A model generated the notes under the pieces. That model was not told the DNA's origin. It did not search any database and saw nothing but the letters and a program-made list of their open reading frames with translations. 64,000 nucleotides of DNA from positions 124,001 to 188,000 of the forward strand of contig NZ_JACJPF010000044.1 in the NCBI RefSeq assembly GCF_014695915.1. The letters are read 5' to 3'. Below, piece by piece: positions 9,347-18,095 of the stretch (positions are counted from its first letter, which is position 1; every line of letters begins with the position of its first letter). Both the position numbers and the translations under genes were made by a program. This DNA comes from Trichocoleus sp. FACHB-40. GTDB lineage: Bacteria > Cyanobacteriota > Cyanobacteriia > Cyanobacteriales > FACHB-T130.

Positions 9347-9898
9347 TTAATTACGCCACTTTACCGAGCAACCCACGGCATCAGTGGACTCTGGAGTAAT
9401 TGTATTGCCTTGCAGCAAACAGGCGATCGCATCTCGCAAATAATGCACCCGTACTGCTTCTGGCTCTTGGGGATTATCGTCAATTCCCCCGCGGTAGCGG
9501 AGTATACCTGCATTGTCTATCAGGTAAACTTCCGGTGTTTTTGTTGCTCCGAAGCAACGAGCAACATCCTGCGTTGTATCGCGCAGATAGGGGAAATTCA
9601 GCTGATCTGCTGCTAAATTTTTCATGTTTTCAAAGCTATCTTCAGGATACTGGAAAGCATCATTAGCATTGATGCCAATCAGCGTAAATCCTCGTTCTTG
9701 AAACTCGGCTTGAATCTCTATTAGCCTATCGAGATACAACTGCACGTAAGGACAGTGATTGCACATGAAAACGACACATATAGCCCGATATCTCTCTAAA
9801 TAACGGGATAAATGGTGTACTTTATCATCGATCCCTGGCAGTTCAAAATCCGGAGCATAACTACCAATGGGAGTGCCAGTTTTTTCCATCACACTCAT
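9347..9898 (-). CDS. Thioredoxin-like / peroxiredoxin-type family protein
   Basis: About 183 residues from ATG 9898 (MSVMEKTGTP); a GTG at 9904 and an ATG at 9889 are alternatives. It has an AhpC/TSA-type thioredoxin fold: PDFELPGIDDKVHHLS, then CVVFMCNHCPYVQLYLDRL with the CNHC redox motif, GINANDAFQYPEDSFENM, and a cis-Pro region KTPEVYLIDN. The CNHCPYV form is common in small cyanobacterial thioredoxin-family proteins of uncertain substrate. No signal peptide is visible, so it is cytosolic. Confidence 0.85.
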   Translation of the reverse strand: MSVMEKTGTPIGSYAPDFELPGIDDKVHHLSRYLERYRAICVVFMCNHCPYVQLYLDRLIEIQAEFQERGFTLIGINANDAFQYPEDSFENMKNLAADQLNFPYLRDTTQDVARCFGATKTPEVYLIDNAGILRYRGGIDDNPQEPEAVRVHYLRDAIACLLQGNTITPESTDAVGCSVKWRN

Positions 9899-9960
9899 TT
9901 GCACAAGCCTTAATGAATCAACAATTGGAACACAACAGATTAGAAAAGGAATGTAGCTAG

Positions 9961-10341
9961 TTAGCAGTAGCTTCTAGCCGGTTTGCAATGTTCGCCACCC
10001 AAACCGATGACAAACTTACCATCCGCAATCAGCTTAGACACGGTATCAGGGGTGACTTTTAGCATTGCCTCGGATGAAACCGAGCTACCATTGCGTGTGT
10101 CCGCGATAGATTCGTAAGTGTAAATTCCAATGTCTCGCCAAGTTTCCGCATCTAGCTCCTCATCGTAGTATTCCACTTGTTGAGAAGCTTCCAGAATGGA
10201 ATCTGTCCCGTTTTCGCATCCCCGGTGATAGGTTGTTGTCGCCTCGTAGGGGATTGGGAGAATGACCACCTGTGCAGCATCATAGGTTGTTGCTACATCA
10301 GGGCCCAGGAATGGCAGAACAGAGGTAGAAGTTTGCACCAT
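9961..10341 (-). pseudogene. Truncated agmatinase/ureohydrolase (5' part only)
   Basis: From ATG 10341 (MVQTSTSVLPFLGP) the frame gives 126 residues: VVILPIPYEATTTYHRGCEN, SQQVEYYDEELDAE and KFVIGLGGEH, the last being the first manganese-ligand motif of the arginase/agmatinase fold. After GGEH the sequence turns to CKPARSYC and stops. Normal cyanobacterial agmatinases run to about 300-350 residues, so the remaining metal-ligand motifs are missing. Nothing in the downstream 60 bases restores the frame, which points to a deletion rather than a frameshift. Confidence 0.82.
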
Positions 10342-10693
10342 ATTCATCAACAAAATAAATTGCGTCAACGATTCCCCAATCTAGATACTGACATACTCCC
10401 CGCTTTAACTGCATCCACAGCGAAAAAATTGGGGACTAGGGGATCGGGGATTGGGGATTGGGGATTCGAGACAAGACAAAAGAGTAAAAGCCTTGTTCCC
10501 TCTACCTTGTTTCCCCTTTGCTTTCTTACACCGCATAATTATCAGTTGTGTCTACACATAGCATCAGAGTTTTTACGGATCTTTTTTATTTATTTGCTAA
10601 AAAGTGCGTAAGTACATAGAAGAGTTGAAGAAAGTAAAATAAAGGAAGCCGATAAATCCCGATCGGGGATGGAAATTTAAAGATACGCCTCCC
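10342..10693. other. Intergenic region with STRR repeats
   Basis: GGGGACTAGGGGATCGGGGA followed by two more GGGATTG units occupies about 10430-10467. The rest is AT-rich promoter-like DNA between the divergent agmatinase fragment and the alpha/beta hydrolase. No gene is seen. Confidence 0.6.
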
Positions 10694-11611
10694 ATGACCT
10701 TATCTTCCGACCCTAGCGCGATCGCACCCACCACAGCCAAAATCGTCACGAAAACTTGGACTTGGCGGGGCTTTCCCATTTGCTACCAAACCCAAGGAAC
10801 CCAAGGGTCGCCAGTTGTGCTAGTGCATGGCTTTGGCGCATCTTGGGGACACTGGCGCAAAAACATCCCCGTCCTAGCGCAAACTTGCCGCGTCTATGCT
10901 ATTGATTTAATTGGCTTTGGCGGTTCAGCTAAACCCACACCAGGAAATCCGATTTCCTACACCTTTGAAACCTGGGGACAGCAACTCGCTGATTTTTGCC
11001 GCGAGGTTGTGGGAGGAGAGGCTTATTTAATCGGTAACTCCATCGGCTGTATTGTTGTCATGCAAGCAGCAGTGGATAATCCGGATATTGCCTTAAAAAT
11101 TGCTTTACTTAACTGTTCCCTGCGACTGCTACACGATCGCAAACGCGCTCAACTGCCCTGGTATCGCAGCTTTGGCGCACCGATAGTTCAACAACTGCTG
11201 TCAGTAAAGTGGATTGGCAAACTGTTCTTTAGCCAACTTGCCAAACCGAAAGTAGTGCGTAAGGTTCTCCTGCAAGCCTATAAGCATCCGGAAGCCGTCA
11301 CAGATGAACTGGTAGATATGCTCATGGCTCCTGCCTTTGATGAGGGTGCTGTGGACGTTTTTGTAGCCTTTACGCGCTATTCCCAAGGGCCACTACCTGA
11401 AGATTTACTGCCGCTTTTGCCTTGTCCGGCGATCATGCTCTGGGGAACGGATGACCCTTGGGAGCCTATAGAACTGGGGCGAAAGTTGGCTAATTATCCC
11501 AAAGTGGAAAAGTTCATTCCTATAGAAGGTGTCGGGCATTGTCCACAAGATGAAGCGCCAGAGTTGGTTAATCCGATTTTGCTGGATTGGATAATGGGGT
11601 CTGGGGAATAG
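10694..11611 (+). CDS. Alpha/beta fold hydrolase
   Basis: 305 residues. It has an oxyanion-hole motif VLVHGFGASWGHW, the nucleophile elbow GNSIGC (Ser near residue 116), an acidic residue in WGTDDPWEP and the catalytic His in GVGHCPQDE, so the triad is complete. It resembles the cyanobacterial and plastid hydrolases with a GNSIG elbow (pheophytinase-like and similar), but the substrate cannot be assigned. No signal peptide. It converges with the LCP gene across STRR repeats. Confidence 0.88.
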   Translation: MTLSSDPSAIAPTTAKIVTKTWTWRGFPICYQTQGTQGSPVVLVHGFGASWGHWRKNIPVLAQTCRVYAIDLIGFGGSAKPTPGNPISYTFETWGQQLADFCREVVGGEAYLIGNSIGCIVVMQAAVDNPDIALKIALLNCSLRLLHDRKRAQLPWYRSFGAPIVQQLLSVKWIGKLFFSQLAKPKVVRKVLLQAYKHPEAVTDELVDMLMAPAFDEGAVDVFVAFTRYSQGPLPEDLLPLLPCPAIMLWGTDDPWEPIELGRKLANYPKVEKFIPIEGVGHCPQDEAPELVNPILLDWIMGSGE

Positions 11612-11677
11612 GGACTGGGGATTGGGGACTGGGGGCTGGCTAAGAGTCCTTCCAATTCCCAATTCCCAGTCCCCAAT
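11590..11677. repeat. STRR repeats in opposed orientation forming an inverted repeat
   Basis: GGGACTGGGGATTGGGGACT units (plus sense) face CCAATTCCCAATTCCCAGTC units. ATTGGGGACTGGG (11621-11633) is exactly complementary to CCCAGTCCCCAAT (11665-11677). They sit between two convergent genes, overlap the 3' end of the hydrolase gene, and touch the stop codon of the LCP gene; they may serve as a bidirectional 3'-end structure. Confidence 0.75.
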
Positions 11678-13083
11678 TAATATGAATCCCGACGAGATTG
11701 CCTTTGTAACCAGTCTTCACCCAGCTGGATAGTGATATCGGAAACCAAGTTGCCTGTGCTTTCTACGCGCACTTCTCCGAATCCAAGCGATCGCTTGATA
11801 GCTTGAGCGCTGTCGCCGTCTCCTTGCTGCGCCACTAGGTGCGTCACCCGCAACGGTTCCGGCCACGGCTCGTCCACATAAACGTTCTGGTAGCCAGCTT
11901 CCCGGAGCTTTTCGATCAAGGATTGGACAGCCCTCATATTACCAGTGCTATCTTGAATTGCTACCCGCATATAAGCAGGGTCATTTGCTTCGCCGCCGTC
12001 CAAACCCTGATCGAAGTGCTGCGCCATCATCGTCTGAATGCGACGGCGGTTTGGCAACCAGTAACTTACCTCACGCTGTCCGTTCCCACTAAAATCACCA
12101 GGAACCATTAACATTTGCACCTGGGAACGTTCTGTCTTCACGCCAAAACCAACTAGCGCCAGCAACTCCTCCACAGTCAAATTGGTGTCAATATGGGACT
12201 GAATAACTGAGAGAATTTTTGGCATCCGGGCAAGAGTTGTGGGATTGAGTGCTTGTTCCATCAGCGCCCTCATCACCATTTGCTGTCGCTGAATCCTACC
12301 AATATCCCCATACTTGTCATAGCGAAAGCGCAGAAATTGCTGCAACTGATTGCCATTGAGATGTTGTTTTCCCGCCTTCAAGTTGATGTAAAGGTGCTGG
12401 GAGTCATCCTGATACTTCATGTCTCTGGGAACGTAAACGGTGACACCACCCAAGGCATCTACCAGTTTTTCTACCCCTTGAACGTTAATTCGGATGTAGC
12501 GATCAATTCCGACTCCGCTCAGGAGTTCGCTGGCTGTCTTAGCGCTCAGCGCTGGCCCCCCTTCAACATTAGCAGCATTAATCTTGGTCATGCCGACTCC
12601 TTCCACATAGGTGCGGGTATCCCGTGGGATGGAGAGAACAGCTATTTTTTGCGCCTCCGGATTAAACCGCAACAGGAGCATGGTATCCGACAGACCCTCG
12701 AAAGAGTTTACTAAGGCGTGGTATCCCAAATTTTGGGTTTCTGGGGGAGGGTTATCCAGGTCTGAAGAGATAACCTTTATTCCCATAACTAAGATATTGA
12801 CAGGGCGGGTTAGTTCTGGTAATCGCATACTGGTGCGGGAGATGCGATCGCCATCAAATACAGCCGCTTCATCAGGACTCAGTTGACTTTGCAGCAAAGG
12901 CGTACTTGAAAGCGACACTGCAAGCATTGCTCCCGCAGTCGCTGACAACATTGCTACCCCACTCAAACCCAACCCCAGCCAAAGCCAGCTCACCTGATTC
13001 CCTTTGGGAGCTGGCTTTCTTGGGCTTTGTTGACCGTTTTTTTGCCCCCAAGGGCGGTTTTCAGGAATTTTTCGAGCTGACAC
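11677..13083 (-). CDS. LytR-CpsA-Psr (LCP) family glycopolymer ligase
   Basis: About 468 residues from a GTG at 13083 (MSARKIPENRPWG), chosen because GAGG lies just upstream; the open frame extends to 13254, but that part is unlike LCP N-termini. A short basic cytosolic tail, one membrane helix (QVSWLWLGLGLSGVAML and onward), then the periplasmic LCP domain: PVNILVMGI, VLSIPRDTRTYVEG, MTKINAANVEGG and FRYDKYGDIGRIQRQQ carry the conserved Arg/Asp residues that bind polyprenyl pyrophosphate. A LytR C-terminal domain (NVYVDEPWPEPLRVTHLVAQ) follows. LCP enzymes attach glycopolymers to peptidoglycan or similar acceptors. Confidence 0.88.
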   Translation of the reverse strand: MSARKIPENRPWGQKNGQQSPRKPAPKGNQVSWLWLGLGLSGVAMLSATAGAMLAVSLSSTPLLQSQLSPDEAAVFDGDRISRTSMRLPELTRPVNILVMGIKVISSDLDNPPPETQNLGYHALVNSFEGLSDTMLLLRFNPEAQKIAVLSIPRDTRTYVEGVGMTKINAANVEGGPALSAKTASELLSGVGIDRYIRINVQGVEKLVDALGGVTVYVPRDMKYQDDSQHLYINLKAGKQHLNGNQLQQFLRFRYDKYGDIGRIQRQQMVMRALMEQALNPTTLARMPKILSVIQSHIDTNLTVEELLALVGFGVKTERSQVQMLMVPGDFSGNGQREVSYWLPNRRRIQTMMAQHFDQGLDGGEANDPAYMRVAIQDSTGNMRAVQSLIEKLREAGYQNVYVDEPWPEPLRVTHLVAQQGDGDSAQAIKRSLGFGEVRVESTGNLVSDITIQLGEDWLQRQSRRDSY

Positions 13084-13424
13084 TGACTTCCTCACACACG
13101 CTAAAAAATTAGCACAAATCTGCCATAAATACAGGGGCGCATAATCGAGCAATCTGGGGGGCGGACATTTAGGTAAAAAAAATACCGTTCCTACGCAAAT
13201 TGCACTAGAACACTCATAGCAGTTTTTCCACCGATTTGTTGATAAATCAGGCAAAGGTTGGCAAGAGTTTCAAATTTATCCCCTTGAGATACTTAGGCTA
13301 CCAGAATAACCCGATTCCAAGTAAATAATAAGCAGGCGATCGCTTCTACTTTTTTCATCCCCAATCTCTGGTTGGAAACGAAAAGAGGGACGTGGCTTGA
13401 TTCCAAAATGAGGCTAAAAGCTAT
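13084..13424. other. Intergenic region upstream of the LCP gene
   Basis: 341 bases containing an open but unconvincing N-terminal extension of the LCP frame and one HIP1-like site. No separate gene or strong hairpin seen. Confidence 0.5.
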
Positions 13425-13823
13425 TTAGGATAAGCGTTTGCGAACAACACCCTCAGCGATTTGACTAATACCCGGAAGACGCACCGATTTACGTTGCCAT
13501 AGACGCACCATCAACCATAAACTGACTAAAAAGTAACCCGATGTCAGCAGGCTATTGATAAATAATAAGCGCAAGGTCAAAAACTCGGAAGTTTGGGCAA
13601 CTCCAGCACCTACCAAAATGTATGCCATCAGCCAAGCCATAGCCAGCGTCACGGAAAGTCGGCTCACGGTTTGTTGTTGTCGATTACCCTCCCTTCGGTA
13701 AAGCGTCCACAGCGCCGGGAAAAAGCCAATCACAGGCATCAAATAAATAAATAGTTGGTAGAGTGGGGTTTCCAGCTCGTCCCTACTGATGTTTTTATTG
13801 TCCAACAAGTCAATTTCTTTCAT
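13425..13823 (-). CDS. Small membrane protein of unknown function, coupled to the serpin gene
   Basis: 132 residues with three hydrophobic spans: LYQLFIYLMPVIGFFPALW, VTLAMAWLMAYILVGAGV and FINSLLTSGYFLVSLWLMV. Between spans 1 and 2 is a basic loop RREGNRQQQ; the C-terminus is basic (VVRKRLS). Its ATG overlaps the stop of the upstream serpin gene in an ATGA, so the two are translationally coupled. No family is recognised with certainty. Confidence 0.75.
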   Translation of the reverse strand: MKEIDLLDNKNISRDELETPLYQLFIYLMPVIGFFPALWTLYRREGNRQQQTVSRLSVTLAMAWLMAYILVGAGVAQTSEFLTLRLLFINSLLTSGYFLVSLWLMVRLWQRKSVRLPGISQIAEGVVRKRLS

Positions 13824-15109
13824 TGCGGTTCCACAATAGACCCCATAAATAGAACGGTTCCAGTTTGATTATCTCTAATGCAAGAGAAGAACGGGCGGTC
13901 TACAATCATTCGGAACGGTTCTTCTGGCCTACGCGCCATTGAGGTCACTACGCCTACGGAAGTTACTGCTGCTGCTTCGGTGCCTTCTTCGTTTACTTCT
14001 ACAAAGGTTTTATGCTTGACTTGGTTAAGCTGGAGTGGGATAGAACTCATTTGAGTAAAATTGGCTTTTGAGTCAAAAGCAGACTCCATACCTAACGCTT
14101 TTAGGGACTCTGCTAAGGAAGTTTCGTACTCCATTTTGAAGCGAGGCATTTGAATAAATCCTGGTCGCATTGTGAACTTGTTCATCCATTGCTCCCAGTT
14201 TTCAGTGTTGAGTTGTTGATATAAAGCTGTCAGGTTAGACTTTTGTTTTGGCAGGAATATATAAAAACTCAGTCTTTCTTGACCGTAGGGAATACTTATT
14301 GCCTGAAACTGGTCTGTTTCATAATATTTATATTTTCCGGTTCGCGACATCATTGGATGTTGCTTTTGAGCGCCATTTGTTAAGTAAAAAGGTTTATTAA
14401 CTGTATTTGCTTTCTCAAATTCATTTGTCCAGATGCCTTTAAAATAAATAGCATTAATCAAGAAAAGCACTTGGTCTGAGCTTAAACCATTTACAATCTG
14501 ATTGATTTTGCCGCGAGTATTCTCCTTCACCCAATTATTCATAACAGATGGGGAATCTGGGTTATTAAAATCTAAATTGGTAATTTTTGCTTGATAAAAT
14601 TGGCGATTTCTCTGGAGAAATTCCGGATTAAAAGAAACTCCTTGTCTTGCCCAAAGGGAGTTCGCGATAGTCAATTGTACTTGAGGGTCTGGATTTTCTA
14701 GAATTGCTTTTAAAGCTTCATTGGAGCTGTTTACTTCCTGTAAACTCATTCCTTGGATTTCCAGGGTGTTCGCCATTGCTTGTTGAGTTTTACCGCTGGC
14801 ACCGTTGTAGGTCATGGCAAGAGCGATCGCTACACTAGAAGGCGAAATAAAAACGTTTTTGCCGCTGTCTTTTTTCAGAATTTGCTTGAACAGCTTGAAA
14901 CCAAATTTAGTATTAGCAGCAACCAGCTTTTGCTCTACAGAACTATTCTTAGACACCTGTGCCTGCACTTGATTGGGACGAGCGATCGCTATATTAGGAC
15001 TTTTGAGTGTTGACCATCCAACTAAACCCAAAACGATGATACTTGCAGATGCGATCGCTTTTACTTGATTGAATATTTGCGGATTCATTTTGTTGCTTTG
15101 CCATAACAT
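13820..15109 (-). CDS. Serpin family protease inhibitor (exported)
   Basis: 429 residues covering a full serpin fold. An N-terminal hydrophobic segment (IASASIIVLGLVGW) predicts export. Serpin landmarks: NVFISPSSVAIALAMTYNGA, LINAIYFKGIWTNEF, MPRFKMEYETSL and the C-terminal DRPFFSCIRDNQTGTVLFMG. The reactive-centre hinge is NEEGTEAAAVTS (residues 373-384), with small residues as needed for inhibitory loop insertion. Standard counting from G376 as P15 puts P1-P1' at S390-M391, although the loop is about five residues longer than in antitrypsin, so the true bond may be nearer A392-R393-R394. Downstream of a subtilase on the same strand. A shorter start at ATG 15088 is possible. Confidence 0.93.
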   Translation of the reverse strand: MLWQSNKMNPQIFNQVKAIASASIIVLGLVGWSTLKSPNIAIARPNQVQAQVSKNSSVEQKLVAANTKFGFKLFKQILKKDSGKNVFISPSSVAIALAMTYNGASGKTQQAMANTLEIQGMSLQEVNSSNEALKAILENPDPQVQLTIANSLWARQGVSFNPEFLQRNRQFYQAKITNLDFNNPDSPSVMNNWVKENTRGKINQIVNGLSSDQVLFLINAIYFKGIWTNEFEKANTVNKPFYLTNGAQKQHPMMSRTGKYKYYETDQFQAISIPYGQERLSFYIFLPKQKSNLTALYQQLNTENWEQWMNKFTMRPGFIQMPRFKMEYETSLAESLKALGMESAFDSKANFTQMSSIPLQLNQVKHKTFVEVNEEGTEAAAVTSVGVVTSMARRPEEPFRMIVDRPFFSCIRDNQTGTVLFMGSIVEPQ

Positions 15110-15222
15110 TCTTTATATCTAAAATGACGGGTAAAAAACATAAACGTTCCATCTGTTACAGTTTTAGTAACTGATTGAAAAATTATAGCAATCCTATTTT
15201 AGTTGTGAACGGATAGCGGTTC

Positions 15223-15255
15223 AGATACCCGACTTCTTAAAGAAGTCGGGTATCT
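15223..15255. repeat. Perfect palindromic repeat (AGATACCCGACTTCT)
   Basis: AGATACCCGACTTCT (15223-15237) and AGAAGTCGGGTATCT (15241-15255) are perfect 15-base complements around a TAA loop. It lies between the subtilase and serpin genes. The ACCCGACTTCTT core is one I associate with dispersed cyanobacterial repeats. On the transcript it would form a very stable hairpin that could attenuate reading into the serpin gene. Confidence 0.7.
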
Positions 15256-15322
15256 CGCATTCACGAATCATTTAGGGCTGCTTTATCACCCGGCGATTTA
15301 GACTAAGCGCAATTTGTCCTTT

Positions 15323-16930
15323 TTATTTTTTCGGCACAGTCCACCAAGCCAAAGCGTAAGGCTGGGTATTTTCATTAACTTTCTGACGATACTGGACGCG
15401 GATTTTGTAGCGACCAGTGGCGGGAATTTCCTGAAAAATGTGTTCTACACTGTCAACATCGCTTTGTGAAGACCAGATACTTTTGCTGATGTCATCGTCT
15501 TCGACGCGCATCAAGTAAATGTCAAGGTTGTTTAAACCGCGATCGCTAAAACTTTCCCCAACATCATACCGCTGGTTCTTATTTTTATCTTGCAACTCCA
15601 CCAGGCGATCCCAAGCAAGCGTAACCGAGACAAAACTGCCTTGTTGCAGCGGTTGTTCTAACACATAATCTTGAAACGATGACTCTTCTACAGTCCGGTA
15701 ATCCCAACCTATCGGCGGGAGTGCAGCATCAGGTTTCCACTGGCCGGGACTAAATTGCTGATAAGCTCGAAAAGCATTCAATTGTCCCGTACCCATTTGG
15801 AAATCTAAGGGGATTTTTTTGTCTTTGTAGGCATCAGATTCTAACCAATTGCGGTTATCCTTGGTCAAAATATCGCGGCTCATTCCCAAGCGTAAACCAT
15901 CGCCATTATCTTTGATTTTCTCCGCCGAGTTCAACAGCACCGCTTTCATCACTTCGTGGCGGCGGGAATCTAAACTCCAGTTAGACTGTTTTGCTCGCAG
16001 CTGGCGATCGCCATATTCTTGTAACAAAGCCACAGACGCTGTAACATGGGGAGCGGCAAAACTCGTCCCCGTGACACTATCAACCTTTCCTTCCAGATTC
16101 AATAAATCAATATTGCTCCCCGGGGCTGCCAAATTAATCGAACGGCGGGGCCCGACATTAATTTCGCGGTTAATCAAACGCCTGCCAATACCAACGGGTG
16201 CAGCACTCAAATTGCCAAAGTCCACTTTAGTAAAAACATCCTGGCGGCGCATTGTGTAAGCAATATTCACACTATTAAAATTGTCAGTGGGAATGGGAAT
16301 GCCGCCGTTGCCTTGATTACCAGCAATTACATAAATCACGTCATGAACCCGCGAAGACCAGTCAATACATTGTGTTAACAAAGCATTGCCATCCAAAACC
16401 GGATCGGTTCGCGAGTCTCGTTCCAAAGATTCGCCAAAACTAAAATTAATCGCTCGGACATCGCCCCCATTTTGCAGTGCTACGTGTTGAGCAGATAAAC
16501 ACTCCTCCGGTTGTCCTGCTTTCTGGGGTGAGCCAACAGCAGAAGAATATAGTCGTGCCTCCGGTGCCACTCCAGGTAAAGCTTTATCCGAGCTAATCAT
16601 CACACCCGCTACCATTGCCGCATGAGCATCGACATTGCTATCAGCTTTAGCTGGGGTATCGCGATAAAAGACTCGCATTAGGGAGAAAGTTCGCTTCTTG
16701 GACGCAGTTTTATCTAACCCAAATTGCCCCGGTCTGCCAATTTCCACCTGACCAATAGCAATCTTTCGGCCCAATAAATTATAAGGAGGGGCGTGCAGCT
16801 TGCGGACATCAATGCCAGATTCTCCGAGTGATGAGGTATCTTTAGCCAGTGAGGAAGGTGCGGTAATCAGTGGAATACTGATTCCCCAAACAAGCCATGC
16901 CAGTTTTTTGACAATTTGCTGCTGCGTCAA
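15323..16930 (-). CDS. Subtilisin-like (S8 family) serine peptidase, exported
   Basis: 535 residues from a TTG at 16930 with GGAG eight bases upstream. A signal peptide (WLVWGISIPLITAPSSLAK) is clear. The S8 domain has His at 103 in NVDAHAAMVAGVM, the oxyanion Asn at 205 in VIAGNQGNGG, and Ser at 290 in GTSFAAPHV. At the position of the catalytic Asp the protein reads IAIGQVEIGRPG, i.e. Glu63. A C-terminal beta-rich region (about 400-535) resembles P/jelly-roll type accessory domains. It lies upstream of the serpin gene on the same strand. Activity is likely but not certain because of the Glu. Confidence 0.88.
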   Translation of the reverse strand: MTQQQIVKKLAWLVWGISIPLITAPSSLAKDTSSLGESGIDVRKLHAPPYNLLGRKIAIGQVEIGRPGQFGLDKTASKKRTFSLMRVFYRDTPAKADSNVDAHAAMVAGVMISSDKALPGVAPEARLYSSAVGSPQKAGQPEECLSAQHVALQNGGDVRAINFSFGESLERDSRTDPVLDGNALLTQCIDWSSRVHDVIYVIAGNQGNGGIPIPTDNFNSVNIAYTMRRQDVFTKVDFGNLSAAPVGIGRRLINREINVGPRRSINLAAPGSNIDLLNLEGKVDSVTGTSFAAPHVTASVALLQEYGDRQLRAKQSNWSLDSRRHEVMKAVLLNSAEKIKDNGDGLRLGMSRDILTKDNRNWLESDAYKDKKIPLDFQMGTGQLNAFRAYQQFSPGQWKPDAALPPIGWDYRTVEESSFQDYVLEQPLQQGSFVSVTLAWDRLVELQDKNKNQRYDVGESFSDRGLNNLDIYLMRVEDDDISKSIWSSQSDVDSVEHIFQEIPATGRYKIRVQYRQKVNENTQPYALAWWTVPKK

Positions 16931-16984
16931 GGAAACTTCTCCAATGAATGTGTGAAGGGTTGATTGATACTTACGCTTCGGTGC

Positions 16985-17100
16985 AATTTTTTCTTAGCCC
17001 CCCATTTTTAGGGGGGTTCTGATGTGGGGGGATATAACATGATGGAACTTAGGTTTTGATCCCCACTGCCCCCGTTTTTTAGGGAGGTTCTGAATCTGCG
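16985..17100. repeat. Two degenerate copies of a G/C-run palindrome
   Basis: CCCCCCATTTTTAGGGGGG followed by TTCTGA, and CCCCCGTTTTTTAGGGAGG followed by TTCTGA, occur about 70 bases apart in the spacer between the divergent subtilase and rpe genes. Each copy can fold on itself. They look like dispersed repeat remnants. Confidence 0.6.
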
Positions 17101-17208
17101 TTCTAATCTATAAAATTACGCATTGCATTACTTCACAATTTTTTAAGACTTGCGACATCTTTTGTTAAACTTATTACAACCCAAGGACGCAAAAGAGTAT
17201 AAATAGCC

Positions 17209-17904
17209 ATGAGCCAGAAGCCGATTGTTGTAGCTCCATCAATCCTATCAGCTGATTTCAGCAGGCTGGGAGAGGAAATCCGGGCGGTGGATGCCGCTGG
17301 TGCAGATTGGATTCACATTGATGTGATGGATGGTCGCTTTGTCCCCAATATCACCATTGGCCCGCTGATTGTAGAAGCTATTCGTCCTGTTACACAAAAG
17401 CCGCTGGATGTCCACCTGATGATCGTGGAACCAGAAAAGTATGTCGCAGATTTTGCTAAAGCAGGGGCTGATCATATCTACGTTCATGCGGAACACAACG
17501 CCTCACCGCATCTACACCGGACTCTAGGACAAATTAAGGAACTGGGCAAAAAGGCTGGTGTCGTTCTCAATCCTTCTACTCCTTTGGATTTGATTGAGTA
17601 TGTGCTGGAGCTTTGCGATCTGGTATTAATTATGAGCGTTAACCCCGGTTTCGGCGGTCAAAGTTTTATCCCAGAGATGGTGCCGAAAATCCGGAAGCTG
17701 CGCCAGATGTGCGATGAACGCGGTTTAGATCCCTGGATTGAAGTGGATGGGGGTTTGAAAGGTAACAATACTTGGCAGGTTTTGGAAGCTGGCGCTAATG
17801 CAATTGTGGCGGGTTCTGCTGTGTTTAAGGCAAAGGATTACGCTGAAGCAATTGAAGGTATTCGTAATAGTAAGCGTCCGACTCCTGAGTTGGCTAAGGT
17901 TTAA
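17209..17904 (+). CDS. rpe: Ribulose-phosphate 3-epimerase
   Basis: 231 residues, full length. TIM-barrel motifs: [55 protein letters not shown] and WIEVDGG contain the metal-binding His/Asp pairs and the phosphate loop. It interconverts ribulose 5-phosphate and xylulose 5-phosphate in the Calvin cycle and the pentose phosphate pathway. It is monocistronic with its own terminator at 17953-17976. Confidence 0.97.
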   Translation: MSQKPIVVAPSILSADFSRLGEEIRAVDAAGADWIHIDVMDGRFVPNITIGPLIVEAIRPVTQKPLDVHLMIVEPEKYVADFAKAGADHIYVHAEHNASPHLHRTLGQIKELGKKAGVVLNPSTPLDLIEYVLELCDLVLIMSVNPGFGGQSFIPEMVPKIRKLRQMCDERGLDPWIEVDGGLKGNNTWQVLEAGANAIVAGSAVFKAKDYAEAIEGIRNSKRPTPELAKV

Positions 17905-17952
17905 TTTAATTAATTATTCCTGCACTCTCGAAGGGTGCGGCTACGCGAACGA

Positions 17953-17976
17953 AGCCTGCCTACGCAGGCTTTTTTT
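17953..17976 (+). terminator. Rho-independent terminator of rpe
   Basis: AGCCTGC (17953-17959), loop CTAC, GCAGGCT (17964-17970), then a run of seven T including the last stem base. The hairpin is embedded in a larger repeat (GGGTGCGGCTACGCGAACGA) that also has relatives near 7263 and 63166, so a dispersed element seems to have been used as the terminator. Confidence 0.85.
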
Positions 17977-18095
17977 GTTGTTAGATGGAGGAGAATGCGA
18001 TCGCCTTCTTCTCCTGTATGCCAAAAGGTATCTTGTAAGTTAAGACAGAGATGATGACAATCAATCCCCGCTCATCGTAATTTTAGGTGAAGCTA

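Noticed and set aside
11590-11677. Possible CRISPR array from repeated G/C-rich units
   Set aside because: Units are 7 bases long in direct tandem without spacers: STRR, not CRISPR.
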